Positions 22,590 through 30,129 of a stretch of 48,312 nt of DNA are shown here, one piece after another. The notes beneath the pieces were generated by a model. That model did no database searches. It was not told where the DNA came from and saw nothing but the letters and a program-made list of their open reading frames with translations. The translations under genes were made by a program, and so were the position numbers. Numbering within the stretch: the first letter of the stretch is position 1; every line of letters begins with the position of its first letter. Origin of the DNA: a virus; the IMG/VR virus record IMGVR_UViG_3300027706_000012, positions 1-48,312 of that record. One strand, 5' to 3'.

Positions 22590-24647
22590 ATGGTACGAAC
22601 CCTTGATGCTCCCTTAACTGCCGCGCTCGGTCAATTGACGCGGCGTCCTGCTATCCAGGTCCAAATACAAGATCAAATTCCGCATTTCACGAGTTACCAG
22701 GCACCAGGCAATTCAGACGCCTGGCATGATGCGGCGGTGGCTGCTGACAACAGCATCATTCGGGCCTACATCTCGCGAGGTGGCTCCGGCTTCGACCGGA
22801 CGATCTTCGTGCAGAAGATCACCGATCCGACGAATGCCGCGCAGTGGAGTAGCTGGACGGCGCTTCCAGGTGGCTCAGGCAACATGTTCCAGGATGGCGG
22901 AATCGCGGTGTCAGTGTGGCCTGATGGCTCTGTGCATATTTACGCGCAGCAGGGAACGGGCGGGAACGCGATTTATAACTGGTACTCCAACGATAACGGG
23001 GCGAGCTGGAACTTCCCCGGCGCGATTGTCTCGCCGCCTGGGGGAGCGCTCTGCAAAGGCATTGGCAGCGCTGGCAATAACGATGTGTTTTTTATCTACG
23101 ACGTGGCCGGTGGCGAGAACCTCGGCGCGTGCTTCTACTCCGGGGGAGCCTGGGGAAGTCTGCATGCCTGGACATTGCCGGTCTTGAGTTACGGCGCGGG
23201 CTGTGATGCCGCGTGGAATGGGTCAGTTTACACGATAGTTTACAGTGATTCGTACACGCTCTCATCCTGCACCTATAATCCGAACACAAACGCCTGGTCG
23301 GCTGGCTCGGTGATTGCACCGGCAACCAGTACAGCCGTTGGCCGCCTGGCTCCTCGTCTTCAGTATTTCAATGGAGTGTACTGGCTGATCTGTATCGAGT
23401 CGGACACCGGGGCCTTGACTGGAACGGTCTATTCCTATCCTCGGGTGAGGCAGTCGAGCGACCTCATTCACTGGTCAACCGGCTGGATACTGCATCCTCT
23501 CACGGCCTCATATGGCGCGTGCATCATCGAGAATATTTCGCAAAGCGCAGGAACGCGGTTCTACGCCTTTACGATGGCAAGCGTGTATTCAGCCAGAGCC
23601 TACAGCGTCTCGAATCCCTGGCAGTATCTCGACTGCTCGAATCTTCTCCTTAGCTACTCGCGCCACGAACAGGGCGAGAAACCGGCAAAACTGGAGCTTG
23701 TGCTGGACAATAATCAAGGGGCTTTGAATGGCCTGATCAGTTCTCCGTTCGGGAGCAACTATCAGCCAATTGGGCCGAATGCTTCGATTGTTTTGAGCGA
23801 GGGCTACTACGTCGGTTCGCCGTCAGTCGTCAAGGACATGGTGCAGGTTGGCACGTATCGCATTAATCAAATCTTGATCGAGCGCTCGCCCGAACAGAAC
23901 CAGGTGAAGCTGGTGGCCTATGACCTTTCGCGGGACCTGGATCGGCAATGCCGGTGGCAAATGACCTATCTCGGTCAAACGGTGGCCTGGCTGGTGGCCG
24001 AGGTCTGCTCCAGGGCTGGCCTCTTGAACTATGCGATTCCCCAGACTGCGAACACCGGCCAGCCCATTCCTCAGTTCGTGCTGCATGCCGGTCAGACCTA
24101 CCGGCAAGCCCTAAACGAGTTGTGTAACACCTATGGTCTGTGGTACTTCCTCGACCAGAGTGAGGTGATGCAATTCCGGGAGTTGTCTGCGAGCGATCCG
24201 TCGGTATGGTCATATCAGCCGGAAATCGAGATCGTGGTGTTTGGGACGGATGACGAACGGGCGAATCACGTGATTGTGAGTGGCAAGCCGCCAACGGGTG
24301 GCTCGGCCTATGCCTTGACAGAAGCTGAGGCGTATGATGATACGAATGTGGCGCTGGTTCTGGTGGAAAGACTCTTGCATCACGTGGATCAGAAGCTGAC
24401 CAGCGCCGCGCAATGCGCGGCGCGCGCGGCGTCTCTGCTCGCGCAAGAACAAAGGGGGCAGGTGGCGCACACGGTGACAGTCCCGCCGAATCCGGCTTTG
24501 CAGTTATACGATGGGATTACTTTGACCGATAGCGCAGCTCCAACGGGATCGGGGCAATCCTCGGTGTGTCGCATTATCCAGAGTCAGGTGGTCTATGATG
24601 CGGCGCGTGCGGAATTCGAGCAACATCTGGCGCTTGAGGGAATGTAA
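22590..24647 (+). CDS. Tail hub/baseplate protein with inserted beta-propeller-like domain
   Basis: 685 residues. Residues 1-35 and 350-685 read as one phage baseplate hub-like protein (LLSYSRHEQGEKPAKLELVL, AYDLSRDLDRQCRW, YRQALNELCNTYGLWYFLDQ), as in gpD/gp27-like proteins. Residues about 40-340 are a separate repetitive beta domain with sialidase-style blades (YSNDNGASWNFPG, FFIYDVAGGENLG, WSTGWILHP). The insert probably binds or cleaves host glycans. Last gene of the rightward late operon, followed by a terminator. Confidence 0.6.
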   Translation: MVRTLDAPLTAALGQLTRRPAIQVQIQDQIPHFTSYQAPGNSDAWHDAAVAADNSIIRAYISRGGSGFDRTIFVQKITDPTNAAQWSSWTALPGGSGNMFQDGGIAVSVWPDGSVHIYAQQGTGGNAIYNWYSNDNGASWNFPGAIVSPPGGALCKGIGSAGNNDVFFIYDVAGGENLGACFYSGGAWGSLHAWTLPVLSYGAGCDAAWNGSVYTIVYSDSYTLSSCTYNPNTNAWSAGSVIAPATSTAVGRLAPRLQYFNGVYWLICIESDTGALTGTVYSYPRVRQSSDLIHWSTGWILHPLTASYGACIIENISQSAGTRFYAFTMASVYSARAYSVSNPWQYLDCSNLLLSYSRHEQGEKPAKLELVLDNNQGALNGLISSPFGSNYQPIGPNASIVLSEGYYVGSPSVVKDMVQVGTYRINQILIERSPEQNQVKLVAYDLSRDLDRQCRWQMTYLGQTVAWLVAEVCSRAGLLNYAIPQTANTGQPIPQFVLHAGQTYRQALNELCNTYGLWYFLDQSEVMQFRELSASDPSVWSYQPEIEIVVFGTDDERANHVIVSGKPPTGGSAYALTEAEAYDDTNVALVLVERLLHHVDQKLTSAAQCAARAASLLAQEQRGQVAHTVTVPPNPALQLYDGITLTDSAAPTGSGQSSVCRIIQSQVVYDAARAEFEQHLALEGM

Positions 24648-24690
24648 GAAACGCACTATTCGAAACAATCGAAATACTCGAAACCACAAA

Positions 24691-24729
24691 AACACCCGAG
24701 GTGTAGTGCGTGCCTCGGGTGTTTTTGTT
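24691..24729. terminator. Bidirectional terminator between convergent operons
   Basis: 11-bp perfect stem (24691-24701 with 24713-24723) followed by TTTTTGTTT and preceded by A-runs, so it can stop the late operon rightwards and the early block leftwards. Confidence 0.8.
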
Positions 24730-24808
24730 TGCCTGCTATAGCGAGGGCGGTTAAGAGTGTTTCAAATCCAACCGGATAGAAACAGTATAGCAAAACCGTT
24801 CCTGCTTT

Positions 24809-25162
24809 TCAATCAGAAGTATCTCTGATTTTTCTCGTAGATTCTTCTGATTCTTCTCGGTCGCTCGATCTCCTGGCCTGATGCGCCTTTTCCAGATTCA
24901 GGCGCGCAGCCTTCACGCGCTTCTCATACTGCGGAATCTTGCCGGTCTTGTGCTTGATCTGTGCCTGTACCTGGTTGCCGATGGCTCCGGCCCTTTTGTA
25001 GAGTCCGGAGCGCTTGCGCATCTCGATATCACACTCCCGCGAGCAATACTTCATACGTGGACTCTTCGCCAGCTTCTCGGGCGGGATTTGTTTCCCGCAG
25101 TCGGGACGCTGGCAATAGGCGATCCGGATCTGCTTTGGCTTCCTCATGATCTTCTTACTCAT
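24809..25162 (-). CDS. Small zinc-binding basic protein
   Basis: 117 residues from ATG 25162, overlapping the upstream gene by 8 bases (ATG 25147 possible). CQRPDCGKQI and MKYCSREC form a C4 zinc site; the remainder is Lys/Arg-rich and helical. Nucleic-acid binding is likely; no family named. Confidence 0.55.
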   Translation of the reverse strand: MSKKIMRKPKQIRIAYCQRPDCGKQIPPEKLAKSPRMKYCSRECDIEMRKRSGLYKRAGAIGNQVQAQIKHKTGKIPQYEKRVKAARLNLEKAHQARRSSDREESEESTRKIRDTSD

Positions 25163-25430
25163 CAGGAAACGCGCTTTCTGCCTGAAGCCGTTTGCCCAAC
25201 TCGCGCGGGACATCTTTGAGGAGGTAGTCCGGCTCACCTCGGCTGCCCTCTAGCCAGATCATACAGCAGGATGGATTGCTGGAATCCTGTACGAGTTCGG
25301 CCTGTATCTGTAGATCGGCCTTTGGAATGCCAAAGGCCCAGGCGTGCCTGATATCGAACGCTCCACACTCGCCCTCGATGGTGATCTGGGGAAACTCGTA
25401 ACATTCCTCAATGATTTCGCCAAGTGTCAT
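25155..25430 (-). CDS. Small acidic protein of unknown function
   Basis: 91 residues. Acidic, with four Cys in total; overlaps its upstream neighbour by 4 bases and its downstream neighbour by 8. Translationally coupled member of the leftward early block. Confidence 0.5.
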   Translation of the reverse strand: MTLGEIIEECYEFPQITIEGECGAFDIRHAWAFGIPKADLQIQAELVQDSSNPSCCMIWLEGSRGEPDYLLKDVPRELGKRLQAESAFPDE

Positions 25431-25630
25431 GATTGCTCCCTTATCCTTTCTTTCTTTTGCCGTCGGCGCTCGGCTCTGCCTTTGAGAATGCGCCGCTTTT
25501 TGCGCTGATACCAGTCCGCCTTTTTAGCGGATAGGCACCTTTTACATTGATTGCCGTAGCCAGGGAAGTACGAGGATGGCCCTTCCCTGCCACAATTGCT
25601 ACATCGCCGTACTTGCTCATCACTCATCAT
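25427..25630 (-). CDS. Small zinc-finger protein
   Basis: 67 residues from ATG 25630 (ATG 25627 equally possible). RRCSNCGREGPSSYFPGYG followed by QCKRCLSAKKADWY has the CxxC...CxxC layout of the N-terminal zinc site of phage endonuclease VII-like and related HNH proteins, but no nuclease half follows. Strongly basic tail. Confidence 0.55.
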   Translation of the reverse strand: MMSDEQVRRCSNCGREGPSSYFPGYGNQCKRCLSAKKADWYQRKKRRILKGRAERRRQKKERIREQS

Positions 25631-25995
25631 CGGACCAAATCGCCAGGCTCTAATCCCATCCTGCGCCAGAAGCGGCGAGCGGCGCGACTTTCGCAGTCGC
25701 CCCAAAGCTGCAAGTTGGGCTTCTCGCGCATGAGGGCCTGGATGATCTCTGATCCATAGCCCTCTCCTCGGTAGTCCAAATCGACTTCAAACACACAGAG
25801 ATCATCCGGGTTGTCCTCATGAAATCGAGCATAGGCTATGATACGGCCGTCAGGCCATAACCAGAAACGGAGTGTTTCTGGGGGAGCCAACAAAAAGCTG
25901 CCCAGGTCCCAATACCTGCTCCTGGCCTGTGCCTGCTCGACAAGCTGCTCGACGCGCCCTGGCTGTGTTGCTCCATCAACCATCGTGAATTGCAT
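25627..25995 (-). CDS. GNAT-family acetyltransferase
   Basis: 122 residues. The acetyl-CoA-binding signature is visible as VFEVDLDYRGEGYGSEIIQA, followed by NLQLWGDCESRAARRFWRRM, the usual last helix and strand. Small-molecule or protein acetylation; substrate unknown. A 12-codon leader peptide gene ends 6 bases before its start and carries its ribosome site. Confidence 0.75.
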   Translation of the reverse strand: MQFTMVDGATQPGRVEQLVEQAQARSRYWDLGSFLLAPPETLRFWLWPDGRIIAYARFHEDNPDDLCVFEVDLDYRGEGYGSEIIQALMREKPNLQLWGDCESRAARRFWRRMGLEPGDLVR

Positions 25996-26001
25996 GGCTG
26001 C

Positions 26002-26040
26002 TTACTCCTCTCCTTTGTTGTTGTTCCAGGTGAGTTGCAT
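26002..26040 (-). CDS. 12-residue leader peptide
   Basis: ATG 26040 after AAAGGAG encodes MQLTWNNNKGEE and a stop. The last codons, AAAGGAGAGGAG, are also the ribosome site of the acetyltransferase gene, whose own start MQFT resembles the leader start MQLT. Suggests translational coupling or a duplicated start region. Too short for certainty. Confidence 0.35.
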   Translation of the reverse strand: MQLTWNNNKGEE

Positions 26041-26091
26041 CGCTTTTTACTCCTTTCAATCGCTCAAACGGTGTCAATCCTTGCTCCAAGT

Positions 26092-26124
26092 ATAGAGCAA
26101 GAGGGTGAGCGCAATTGCGCTCAC
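26092..26124 (-). promoter_or_regulatory. 20-bp perfect palindrome beside a TATACT box
   Basis: GTGAGCGCAATTGCGCTCAC occupies 26105-26124 and touches the stop codon of the gene at 26124. A minus-strand TATACT box follows at about 26092-26097 inside TTGCTC...GAGCAA. It resembles a repressor operator overlapping a promoter for the acetyltransferase genes. Confidence 0.5.
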
Positions 26125-26363
26125 TAGTGGGACTCTTCAGCCAATTTCGCCGCTTCTTGATATCCTTCGTCTAGATCATGCCATGCGTTCTCAACCAGGG
26201 ACATCACTGTATCCTCTTCAGTCAAGTCTGGTTGGTTGAGGATGTCTCGTCTGTGGCGGGTAAGCAGGCGAATGAGTCTCGCCTGCTCAACCGTGAAATT
26301 CAATCGTTGGCGTAAGCGTCCTGATCCGGGCCGCTTGCCGCCCCAGTTGCCTTTAGAATTCAT
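26124..26363 (-). CDS. Small protein with GGKRPGSGR start
   Basis: 79 residues. The GNWGGKRPGSGR opening is common in small phage and mobile-element proteins, including terminase-small-like and unnamed families. Then helical with HRRDILNQPDLTEEDTVMSL. Overlaps its upstream neighbour by 11 bases. Confidence 0.5.
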   Translation of the reverse strand: MNSKGNWGGKRPGSGRLRQRLNFTVEQARLIRLLTRHRRDILNQPDLTEEDTVMSLVENAWHDLDEGYQEAAKLAEESH

Positions 26364-26658
26364 CGTCTTCCTCTGGAACCATTAATCCAACCTGGCTGTT
26401 ATATGGCACATCAACCAGGATGTACCCATTTTGCTGGCTATACCCGCGTAAGACCGTCTTCACCGGCACCGGGACCAGGAAATCATCAGGCGATCCACCT
26501 GGTCGATACAAGCTCTTGATGGCGCAAACAATCGAGTGACCGCCATCTCGCGTGTAACAATACCAGGGCTGCAACTCGGCGGGAAGTGGCTGCGGGTACT
26601 GCTTTCCGGGAACGAGATAGATTCCAACGATGTGCTTGATAATCTGCTGTGGGTTCAT
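26353..26658 (-). CDS. Small protein of unknown function
   Basis: 101 residues, ACAGGAGC before the ATG. Strand-rich (GIYLVPGKQYPQPLPAEL; GYILVDVPYNSQVGLMVP). No motif recognised. Confidence 0.5.
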   Translation of the reverse strand: MNPQQIIKHIVGIYLVPGKQYPQPLPAELQPWYCYTRDGGHSIVCAIKSLYRPGGSPDDFLVPVPVKTVLRGYSQQNGYILVDVPYNSQVGLMVPEEDDEF

Positions 26659-26676
26659 GAAATGCTCCTGTCTGTG

Positions 26677-26705
26677 TGGCTACCGGTATCATCTACCGGT
26701 AGCCA
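26677..26705. other. 12-bp perfect intercistronic stem-loop
   Basis: Arms 26677-26688 and 26694-26705, loop TCATC; lies between two leftward genes without a T-run. One of a series of hairpins separating genes of this block. Confidence 0.55.
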
Positions 26706-26711
26706 GGTGCT

Positions 26712-27437
26712 TTACTGCGCTACCTTTGTAGCAAGGTGGATAACGCCAGGGATGTCGCGAATAAGTGGCTCCAACTTTTCCAGGCGCTTATTGGCATCGG
26801 AGAAATCGAACTGCTTGAGACGCATACCGCCGCCGAAGTCATCGGTATATGGCTTTAGGTCCTCGTCAATGGTGGAGAGATCAAGCCGGGCGATCAAGGT
26901 GCGCTCCTGGTACTCATCCGGGTAGCCATACGGAAGCTGGTCATAGAGTGCATAGGCGGGAACGGGAACGCCCAACTTGTGTAGCGCGTGTTGCACGTTT
27001 GCTGCATCCTTTTTGTGGAGCAGGATATAAAAGGTGGCTTCGCGTCCTGCCATGCTTCTGAAGAGCGAGGCATCCTCGAGCAGTTCGCCGTCGCCCTCTT
27101 TCACGAGGTAAAACGGTTCTTGCTCAAGTCGTCCGTCCTCATTCCAGAAGCGGATCTCTCCCCGGATGCCCTGCGCGTATTTCTCGGCGTCTTCATCCGA
27201 GAAACCGGGCTGTAGGCGGTTCCACTCGACCAGGCTGTTCAGGTGCTTTCTGGCAAAATCGCGCTGCTGAACCAATAATTGATCTTCTCCTTCCGGGTCC
27301 TGGATTGGGCGGGTTGCCTGCATCATGAGGTGAACAAATGCCTCATGGATGGTGAGCGGCTTCCATGTGCCGTGAAACAGGTAGAGGTTGGTGTCATGCT
27401 CGAGGGACTCGAGGAGTTCAAACAAAGTTGTTGCCAT
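26712..27437 (-). CDS. Protein of unknown function
   Basis: 241 residues, AAGGGGG before the ATG. Mixed helical and strand content; segments LFELLESLEHDTNLYLFHGT and GREATFYILLHKKDAANVQH stand out but match no family known to me. First gene after a promoter that is embedded in a 16-bp inverted repeat. Confidence 0.55.
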   Translation of the reverse strand: MATTLFELLESLEHDTNLYLFHGTWKPLTIHEAFVHLMMQATRPIQDPEGEDQLLVQQRDFARKHLNSLVEWNRLQPGFSDEDAEKYAQGIRGEIRFWNEDGRLEQEPFYLVKEGDGELLEDASLFRSMAGREATFYILLHKKDAANVQHALHKLGVPVPAYALYDQLPYGYPDEYQERTLIARLDLSTIDEDLKPYTDDFGGGMRLKQFDFSDANKRLEKLEPLIRDIPGVIHLATKVAQ

Positions 27438-27479
27438 TTGGAAATACCCCCTTAAAAACTTGATTGTTGATATGTTTCA

Positions 27480-27530
27480 AGTATACCAGGTCCTATCTTG
27501 ATTGTCAAGGCTTTTCAAGATAGGACCTGG
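27480..27530 (-). promoter_or_regulatory. Promoter embedded in a 16-bp inverted repeat
   Basis: Perfect arms 27486-27501 and 27515-27530. On the minus strand TTGACA (27508-27503) lies in the loop, and 17 bases further is a TATAC-type -10 box (about 27485-27480). The left arm fills the spacer, the right arm lies upstream. A dimeric repressor on the arms would cover the promoter. Confidence 0.6.
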
Positions 27531-27537
27531 AAATGTT

Positions 27538-27714
27538 TTAGCTGCTGCTCTTTTTGCGAGACTGCCGCATCTCCTTGTACTGGTGGCTGAGGTCGGTAAT
27601 CAGTTCTTTGGCGGCCAGACATGCTTCTCCTGTGGAGTGAGTGGGGAGCGGCTGTGGGGCCGCTCCCTGGTTGGTCGGTTTATTCGTCTGGAAAATCGGG
27701 CAGGAAGGGATCAT
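27538..27714 (-). CDS. Small protein overlapping the end of the next gene
   Basis: 58 residues from ATG 27714, with AGGCAGG upstream. The sequence after the overlap, such as LAAKELITDLSHQYKEMRQS, is protein-like and not explained by the neighbouring frame. Shares 35 bases with the gene at 27680. A hairpin with GGGAGCGGC/GCCGCTCCC arms lies within it. Confidence 0.4.
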   Translation of the reverse strand: MIPSCPIFQTNKPTNQGAAPQPLPTHSTGEACLAAKELITDLSHQYKEMRQSRKKSSS

Positions 27715-28342
27715 CATCCTGATCCTGCCTGACCTGGGAGGGGAATAAGGGAAGAACGCGCTTGATCTCTTCGAGGGCTTGCTCGTACTGGTCGAGGAAG
27801 CTGGTCGCCTTCTGAAGTTCTTCGCGCATCCAGATGTCAAGTTCCATCTCGTGCAAATGCTGGAATTTGGCGCGGGTTTCCTGCTTCTGAAGGATTTTGG
27901 CTTGCCACGCTTTGAGCGCATCGAGTAGACCGGAGAACAGGTTATCTGCGCTGGAGTACGCGCGGTCATACCTGAGTGGCTCGATGGAAATGGTCCAGAC
28001 TCGTTGGCCTCTTTTGGCCTGGCTCTCTTTGATCTGGACGCTGCTCACCTGGCTGGCAATCTCGTAAGCCAGCGCAATCACCTGGTTCTGGCGTTCCTCT
28101 TCGGCGGCCTGGGCTGCCTCGCGCTCGCGCTTGTAGGTCTGCCACGCCTCACACAGCGCGTCGAGTTCTGAGGCGGCGAGATAGAACTGCTTCGGCTTCT
28201 TCACGCTCCCAATGCGGTGAATGGTGACAGCCTCGCTGTTGATCTCGGCGAAGAGTTCATGGATTTCGTAGCCGTAGGACTCGTCGAGGCGAACGACGCG
28301 CGATTCGCGGCTTAAAAGGTCGACGGTATTCATGATTTCCAT
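27680..28342 (-). CDS. Coiled-coil protein of unknown function
   Basis: 220 residues; AAAGGA precedes the ATG (ATG 28333 also possible). Helical, with a long Lys/Glu/Ala/Gln segment about 75-110 and a second coil 150-205, ending very acidic (QDQDDDPFLPDFPDE). Possibly a DNA-mimicking or scaffold-like early protein; not recognised. Confidence 0.55.
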   Translation of the reverse strand: MEIMNTVDLLSRESRVVRLDESYGYEIHELFAEINSEAVTIHRIGSVKKPKQFYLAASELDALCEAWQTYKREREAAQAAEEERQNQVIALAYEIASQVSSVQIKESQAKRGQRVWTISIEPLRYDRAYSSADNLFSGLLDALKAWQAKILQKQETRAKFQHLHEMELDIWMREELQKATSFLDQYEQALEEIKRVLPLFPSQVRQDQDDDPFLPDFPDE

Positions 28343-28411
28343 TGGTATCGTATCCTTTCAATCTGGTGATGGCAGGAACGGCTTCGAGGGCCGCTCCCGC
28401 TGACTGTTGTG

Positions 28412-28657
28412 TTACTGACGGCGCAGGCGCAGGCGGTTCGCGCTTGCGTCATGGTTGAACTGGTAGGCCAGGTAATAGGTCTCCTCATCTGGGAAGCTGA
28501 TGACCGCTTCGTAGCTGCGTGGCGGGCATTCGCTGAGGCAAGCGACTTCGATGAGTGTCAAGCCTTCGAGGCTGACAATAAAGGCGTCATGGCGCATGAG
28601 AAGGCCGCGTTCCTCGGGGCCGAGCTGGCCGCCAACAATAAGGGTGATGACATGCAT
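28412..28657 (-). CDS. Small protein of unknown function
   Basis: 81 residues, GAAGGAGA before the ATG. Two-residue gap to its upstream neighbour. Contains HDAFIVSLEGLTLIEVACLS. No motif. Confidence 0.5.
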   Translation of the reverse strand: MHVITLIVGGQLGPEERGLLMRHDAFIVSLEGLTLIEVACLSECPPRSYEAVISFPDEETYYLAYQFNHDASANRLRLRRQ

Positions 28658-28658
28658 G

Positions 28659-28964
28659 TTACTTTGTCTCCTTCTGTTGTTTGATCAAAATGGTCGTAGC
28701 CGGGTCGCCGTTGTCGCGTTCGATATGGTCGAGGGCGACGATGAGGGCGCGGTTCATGTCTTCATTCCACATGATCTTTACTGGGCGATTCCAGTAGTAG
28801 GCATGGTCGCCGTTCGGGTCTTCCTCGGTGATCATGTTCGCCAGGGGAAAGTAATAGGGGCCGAATTCGTCGCATTCGCGTACCATCCACTCAGCCAGGT
28901 TCAATTCTGGCTTGGTCAGCAGATCAAGCAAGGTAGTTTCCTCGCATAGACCGATGTTGAGCAT
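28659..28964 (-). CDS. Small acidic protein of unknown function
   Basis: 101 residues after AAAGGAG. Acidic with several aromatic residues (ECDEFGPYYFPLANMITEED). First gene behind the leftward promoter at 29046-29074. Acidic first-expressed phage proteins are often anti-defence or host-takeover factors, but that is only a general expectation. Confidence 0.5.
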   Translation of the reverse strand: MLNIGLCEETTLLDLLTKPELNLAEWMVRECDEFGPYYFPLANMITEEDPNGDHAYYWNRPVKIMWNEDMNRALIVALDHIERDNGDPATTILIKQQKETK

Positions 28965-29045
28965 GTCTGGTATACTCCTTTCGTGTGAGATTCTTCGCGC
29001 CCATACCGGCGCGGGGAGAGGGCCATCCGTTTTTGCCTCTCACAT

Positions 29046-29110
29046 ATTATAACGTGCCGAAATCGAAAAAGTAACATCAAATGTTACGAATTTTGATGCT
29101 GGCACGTTAT
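29046..29110. promoter_or_regulatory. Divergent promoter region with two concentric palindromes
   Basis: Outer arms ATAACGTGCC (29049-29058) and GGCACGTTAT (29101-29110), inner dyad GTAACATCAAATGTTAC (29071-29087), both centred near 29079. Leftward TTACTT (29074-29069) and TATAAT (29051-29046) with 17-base spacing lie inside it. The next gene rightwards encodes a probable HTH protein. Looks like the main early/lysogeny switch operator. Confidence 0.65.
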
Positions 29111-29143
29111 GTTTTGTAAGAACAGACAAGGAGGCAAAAAAGG

Positions 29144-29479
29144 ATGGGCCATTATTCAAAGCGACTCAAAAGGGATTTTCAGGATGATGACCTGCTGCTG
29201 CATGCGGAAGTGGTCGAGGTGATCTCTGCCAACTCTGGAGGAATCGCTGTTCCGAGGCGGCAGGTGGGAGACCTGGTTGATCAGGGAAAATTGCATCCAG
29301 AACCGCTCGAACCAGGGCGTCTGAATCTCTATCCCTATCGAGAGGTGAAGAGCCTGACCTATAAGCGAGGGGCTGGCCGTATGAAGCACAAGGAACCGAC
29401 TCCGAATGCTATCAGGCAAAGGCGATATAGGGAACGGCATAAAAAGCCGCCAGAAGAGCCTGAATTAAAAGCAGGTTAG
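29144..29479 (+). CDS. Small MerR/excisionase-like HTH protein
   Basis: 111 residues with AAGGAGG before the ATG. The segment VPRRQVGDLVDQGKLHPEPL then LNLYPYREVKSL follows the winged-helix pattern of MerR-like and excisionase DNA binders; the tail is basic. It is the only rightward gene in this block, divergent from the leftward early genes across a palindromic operator, so autoregulation or a switch role is inferred. Confidence 0.6.
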   Translation: MGHYSKRLKRDFQDDDLLLHAEVVEVISANSGGIAVPRRQVGDLVDQGKLHPEPLEPGRLNLYPYREVKSLTYKRGAGRMKHKEPTPNAIRQRRYRERHKKPPEEPELKAG

Positions 29480-29504
29480 GGAGCAATCCCTAACCTGCTT
29501 TTTT
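29470..29504. terminator. Strong terminator with GCAA loop
   Basis: 13-bp perfect stem (29470-29482 with 29487-29499), GCAA tetraloop, then TTTTTT. Preceded by AAAA, so it can act in both directions. A related stem with the same loop is at 30062-30087. Confidence 0.8.
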
Positions 29505-29505
29505 C

Positions 29506-29700
29506 TTACTGCCCCGCTTTATCAGATTGATAATAATCTGAGAAGTGACATTCAAGAAAATGGCAGTAGTCACATAAATAACGGTGGCAACACATTCGAA
29601 GAGGTTGCCCTTTCTTCTTGCAGCGAGAACATTTGGTAGCCTCTTTCATCGTTTCCTGCCAACGCCGCTCTATCTCTAAAGCTATATGTGTATCTTTCAT
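29506..29700 (-). CDS. Small zinc-finger protein
   Basis: 64 residues from ATG 29700, favoured by AAAGGA upstream (29715 is the next ATG). CSRC, then MCC, CDYC and a final His/Cys-rich segment (HFLECHFSDYY) suggest a treble or double zinc site. It overlaps the end of the next upstream frame by 131 bases. Confidence 0.6.
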   Translation of the reverse strand: MKDTHIALEIERRWQETMKEATKCSRCKKKGQPLRMCCHRYLCDYCHFLECHFSDYYQSDKAGQ

Positions 29701-30043
29701 CAAAAGTCCTTTCATTTAAGGGAATCGGTGTGAAAGCCGATTCCCTTTTATTGTATAGACCTGCAATCATGGCGCGTCCTAACTCGACGCGCGTGCTGGT
29801 ATAGACCTTCACAAACGTTGAGATAAATTCCTCTTCGTACTGGCCCATATCCTCGCAGAGAAGATAGTGCCTTTTGTAGCTGTCGATGATGAGCGCCGTA
29901 AAATGGCGATACGCCAGTTCACGGGCCATATTGGTATCATTGCCAGGGCGTCCGGCTTCCTCCTGCGCGAAAGCGTGGGCCAGGGTTCGGGCGCTTGTCA
30001 GGTCATCTTCGACGGTTGGTGCTGCGATAGCGTATTCAATCAT
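29570..30043 (-). CDS. Protein of unknown function with long 3' overlap
   Basis: 157 residues, GAGGAGA before the ATG. The first 100 residues are convincing (ARELAYRHFTALIIDSYKRH; YEEEFISTFVKVYTSTRVEL). The last 50 share DNA with the zinc-finger gene in another frame, and a GGGAATCGG/CCGATTCCC hairpin (29717-29745) falls inside. The C-terminal part may simply be read-through sequence. Confidence 0.5.
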   Translation of the reverse strand: MIEYAIAAPTVEDDLTSARTLAHAFAQEEAGRPGNDTNMARELAYRHFTALIIDSYKRHYLLCEDMGQYEEEFISTFVKVYTSTRVELGRAMIAGLYNKRESAFTPIPLNERTFDERYTYSFRDRAALAGNDERGYQMFSLQEERATSSNVLPPLFM

Positions 30044-30061
30044 GATCTATCTCCTCGCTCG

Positions 30062-30087
30062 GTGGTAGGGGATTGCTCCCCTACCAC
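30062..30087. other. 11-bp perfect stem-loop with TTGC/GCAA loop
   Basis: Arms 30062-30072 and 30077-30087. Same design as the terminator at 29470 (a TAGGG-rich stem with a GCAA loop on the minus strand) but without a T-run; lies between two leftward genes. Confidence 0.5.
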
Positions 30088-30129
30088 ATACGGTGACATC
30101 CTGGAGCTGGTAGCTTTTCGCTTTCATGG

